DNA of 64,000 nucleotides from positions 61,170 through 125,169 of the forward strand of contig NCED01000008.1 of the NCBI GenBank assembly GCA_002280485.1, in the 5' to 3' direction. The DNA is from Caulobacterales bacterium 32-69-10. Lineage in GTDB: Bacteria; Pseudomonadota; Alphaproteobacteria; Caulobacterales; Caulobacteraceae. The stretch's first letter is position 1. Each line of letters opens with the position of its first letter. A program made the translations under genes and the position numbers. Below are positions 62,276-64,000 of the stretch, in pieces. The notes beneath the pieces are model-generated. The model was given only the letters and a program-made list of their open reading frames with translations, searched no databases and was not told where the DNA came from.

Positions 62276-62710
62276 TCATTTTGTCGCCAGCAGGTCGCGG
62301 ATTTCGGTCAGCAGGGTTTCGGTCGGCGTCGGCGCGGGCGGCGCCACCGGGTGTTCGGCTTCCTGGCGGCGCATGGAATTGACCAGCTTGACCAGCATGA
62401 AGACCGCGAAGGCCACGATCAGGAACTGGATGCAGGTGTTCAGGAAGGCGCCGTAACCGATGGCGACCTCGGCCTGCTCGATGGCCGGGTTGGCGGGGGT
62501 CAGCACCCACTTGAGATCCGAGAAATCGACCCGGCCGATCAGCAGCCCGATCGGCGGCATGATGATCTGTTCGACCAGGCTGGTGACGATCTTGCCGAAA
62601 GCCGCCCCGATGATCACGCCGACGGCCAGGTCTATGACGTTGCCCCGGGCGATGAACTGGCGGAACTCGCCGACCAGCTTCACCTTGGGCAGCTTGATGA
62701 CATCACTCAC
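62276..62710 (-). CDS. mscL: Large-conductance mechanosensitive channel MscL
   Basis: A 144-residue two-helix channel protein releasing solutes on hypo-osmotic shock. Conserved: [50 protein letters not shown] (TM1), the periplasmic loop, [28 protein letters not shown] (TM2), and a C-terminal bundle helix [16 protein letters not shown] ending ([15 protein letters not shown]). The GTG start overlaps the ihfB stop (GTGA), an unusual coupling of a membrane channel to a nucleoid protein. Confidence 0.96.
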   Translation of the reverse strand: MSDVIKLPKVKLVGEFRQFIARGNVIDLAVGVIIGAAFGKIVTSLVEQIIMPPIGLLIGRVDFSDLKWVLTPANPAIEQAEVAIGYGAFLNTCIQFLIVAFAVFMLVKLVNSMRRQEAEHPVAPPAPTPTETLLTEIRDLLATK

Positions 62711-62997
62711 GCATCGCCTCCGGCGTTGAGCCGCTCGCGCAGCTCCTTGCCGCTCTTGAAGAAGGGAACCGCCTTGGCGCGAACATCGACCGCCGCGCCG
62801 GTGCGGGGATTGCGCCCGGCCCGGGCGGGGCGGGAACGAACGGAAAAGGCCCCGAAACCGCGCAGCTCGACCCGTCCGCCATCGACCAGGGCCTCGGTCA
62901 TGCGGTCGAGGATGACCCCGACGACCCGCTCGACGTCCTTCTGGGTGAGGTGAGGGTTCTCGGCGGCAAGCCTGGATATCAGCTCGGATTTTATCAT
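62707..62997 (-). CDS. ihfB: Integration host factor beta subunit
   Basis: A 96-residue HU/IHF-fold DNA-bending protein: [53 protein letters not shown] with the minor-groove Pro arm, and [15 protein letters not shown]. Position directly downstream of rpsA is diagnostic of the beta subunit. IHF shapes origins and promoters, including the Caulobacter origin. The ATG at 62997 gives the family length; upstream in-frame starts would extend into the terminator region. Confidence 0.95.
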   Translation of the reverse strand: MIKSELISRLAAENPHLTQKDVERVVGVILDRMTEALVDGGRVELRGFGAFSVRSRPARAGRNPRTGAAVDVRAKAVPFFKSGKELRERLNAGGDA

Positions 62998-63076
62998 AGG
63001 ACGCCCCCGTCTGGGCGGGACCATCGCTCTTTTACCGCAGCGCTTCAAGCGCTTAAGCATATGTCGGCGACGCGAC

Positions 63077-63106
63077 AAAAAACCCCGCGGGACGGATCCC
63101 GCGGGG
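63077..63106 (-). terminator. Rho-independent terminator after rpsA
   Basis: On the leftward strand, CCCCGCGGGA and TCCCGCGGGG form a perfect 10-bp stem with a four-base loop, followed by six T residues. It lies 27 bp past the rpsA stop and before ihfB, so ihfB either relies on read-through or has its own promoter in the remaining gap. Confidence 0.9.
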
Positions 63107-63132
63107 CCTGATGCTAGCGATGTGGCGAGGGA

Positions 63133-63999
63133 CTACTCCTTGCCGGCCTTGGCCTTGTCGCGCAGGGCCGCGCCGAGGATGTCGCCCAGGGACGCGCCGC
63201 TGTCGGACGAACCGAACTGCTCGATCGCCGCCTTGTCCTCGGCCATCTCCAGAGCCTTGACCGACAGGGAGACCCGGCGGGCCGCCTTGTCGACGTTGGT
63301 GATCTGGGCGTCGAGGCGGTCGCCGACCGCGTAGCGCTCGGGGCGCTGCTCGGAGCGATCGCGGCTGAGGTCCGACTTGCGGATGAAGGCGCCCATGGGG
63401 GCCTCTTCCTCGCCGAAGCGGACTTCCAGGCCGCCCGAGGTGACCTCGGTGATGGTGACGGTGACGGTCTGGCCCTTGCGGAAGCTGTCGCCGGTCATCG
63501 GATCGCCGCCCAGCTGCTTGATGCCGAGCGAGATGCGTTCCTTCTCGACGTCGACGTCGAGCACCTTGGCCTTCACGGTCTCGCCGCGACGGTACTTCTG
63601 GACGGCTTCCTCGCCGGGGGTGTTCCAATCGATGTCCGACAGGTGGACCATGCCGTCGATGTCGTTGTCGAGGCCGATGAACAGACCGAACTCGGTGGTG
63701 TTCTTGACCTCGCCTTCGACGGTCGAGCCGATCGGATGGGCGGCGGTGAAGGCCTCCCACGGATTGGCCATGGCCTGCTTGAGGCCCAGCGACACGCGGC
63801 GCTTGGAGGCGTCGACGTCGAGGACGACCACGTCCACTTCCTGAGAGGTGGAGACGATCTTGCCCGGGTGGACGTTCTTCTTGGTCCAGGACATCTCGGA
63901 GACGTGGACCAGGCCTTCAACGCCGGCTTCCAGCTCCACGAAGGCGCCGTAGTCGGTGATGTTGGTGATGCGGCCGGTGAACTTCGCGCCGACCGGGTA
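63133..63999 (-). CDS. rpsA: 30S ribosomal protein S1, C-terminal part
   Basis: The frame is open to the right edge; the visible 288 residues begin YPVGAKFTGRITNITDYGAF. At least three S1 RNA-binding repeats can be read: TDYGAFVELEAGVEGLVHVSEMSW, TEFGLFIGLDNDIDGMVHLSDIDWN, and a degenerate one (TSGGLEVRFGEEEAPMGAFIRKSDLS). The C-terminal tail ends LGDILGAALRDKAKAGKE. S1 delivers mRNA to the 30S subunit. rpsA-ihfB is the standard proteobacterial order, and a strong terminator follows. Confidence 0.96.
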   Translation of the reverse strand, partial: YPVGAKFTGRITNITDYGAFVELEAGVEGLVHVSEMSWTKKNVHPGKIVSTSQEVDVVVLDVDASKRRVSLGLKQAMANPWEAFTAAHPIGSTVEGEVKNTTEFGLFIGLDNDIDGMVHLSDIDWNTPGEEAVQKYRRGETVKAKVLDVDVEKERISLGIKQLGGDPMTGDSFRKGQTVTVTITEVTSGGLEVRFGEEEAPMGAFIRKSDLSRDRSEQRPERYAVGDRLDAQITNVDKAARRVSLSVKALEMAEDKAAIEQFGSSDSGASLGDILGAALRDKAKAGKE

Positions 64000-64000
64000 C

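Overview
The window is very GC-rich, gene-dense DNA from an alphaproteobacterium, almost certainly of the order Caulobacterales (a Caulobacter or Phenylobacterium relative). The evidence is a DivL homologue with tyrosine in place of the phospho-accepting histidine, an NtrZ-like periplasmic protein, the gene order around hemE/rho/mnmE/mnmG/rsmG/parA/parB, and an AccD without its zinc ribbon. No tRNA or rRNA genes, insertion sequences, phage genes or CRISPR arrays were seen. Apart from one gene (parB), all recognised genes look intact.

Layout. 2-5533: the 3' end of a reducing modular polyketide synthase gene, translationally coupled to an alpha-oxoamine synthase, then a SPOR-domain protein. 5544-10279: sugar-nucleotide genes (GDP-mannose pyrophosphorylase fused to an AGE-type isomerase domain; membrane-bound CapD-type dehydratase) and a pterin dehydratase. 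10390-13866: an envelope protein with Tyr/Pro/Gln repeats, YggS, a ThiE-like protein, NtrZ and a DUF3576 lipoprotein. 13932-18075: leuS-lptE-holA. 18195-30733, all leftward except two genes: hemE-hemH-hemJ-rho, then mnmE-mnmG-rsmG-parA-parB. 31068-37945, mostly rightward: ppsR-maf-aroE-coaE-dnaQ, secB (leftward), timA-mltA-smr. 38169-45394: an OmpA-like lipoprotein, hisB-H-A-F-E (leftward), divL and a crystallin-fold secreted protein. 45559-62250: ferredoxin plus FAD reductase, the tsaE-amgK-murU-addB-addA-trxA operon, folC-accD-trpA-trpB-trpF (leftward), and a hemerythrin protein. 62276-63999: mscL-ihfB-rpsA (leftward; rpsA runs off the end).

The core of the window is probably the chromosome replication origin with its segregation locus. 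The 334-bp gap between hemE and ppsR occupies the same place as the Caulobacter crescentus origin. Genes on both sides mostly point away from it, and three parS sites (GTTTCACGTGAAAC) lie about 8.3 kb away between mnmE and mnmG, next to parAB. The origin gap holds only degenerate DnaA-box-like sequences and no TTAA-N7-TTAA CtrA site that I could find.

The most striking anomaly is parB. Its N-terminal leader and the rest of the protein lie in two reading frames, and roughly 45 residues usually found between them, including the conserved NPxQPR stretch, are absent. This is either a real lesion in a core segregation gene or a sequence/assembly error. The most likely source of novel chemistry is the PKS plus alpha-oxoamine synthase pair at the left edge, expected to release a polyketide chain as an aminoketone. 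Also notable are a DivL that has lost a second kinase signature (the N-box Asn) and a palindrome carrying two GANTC methylation sites just upstream of divL.
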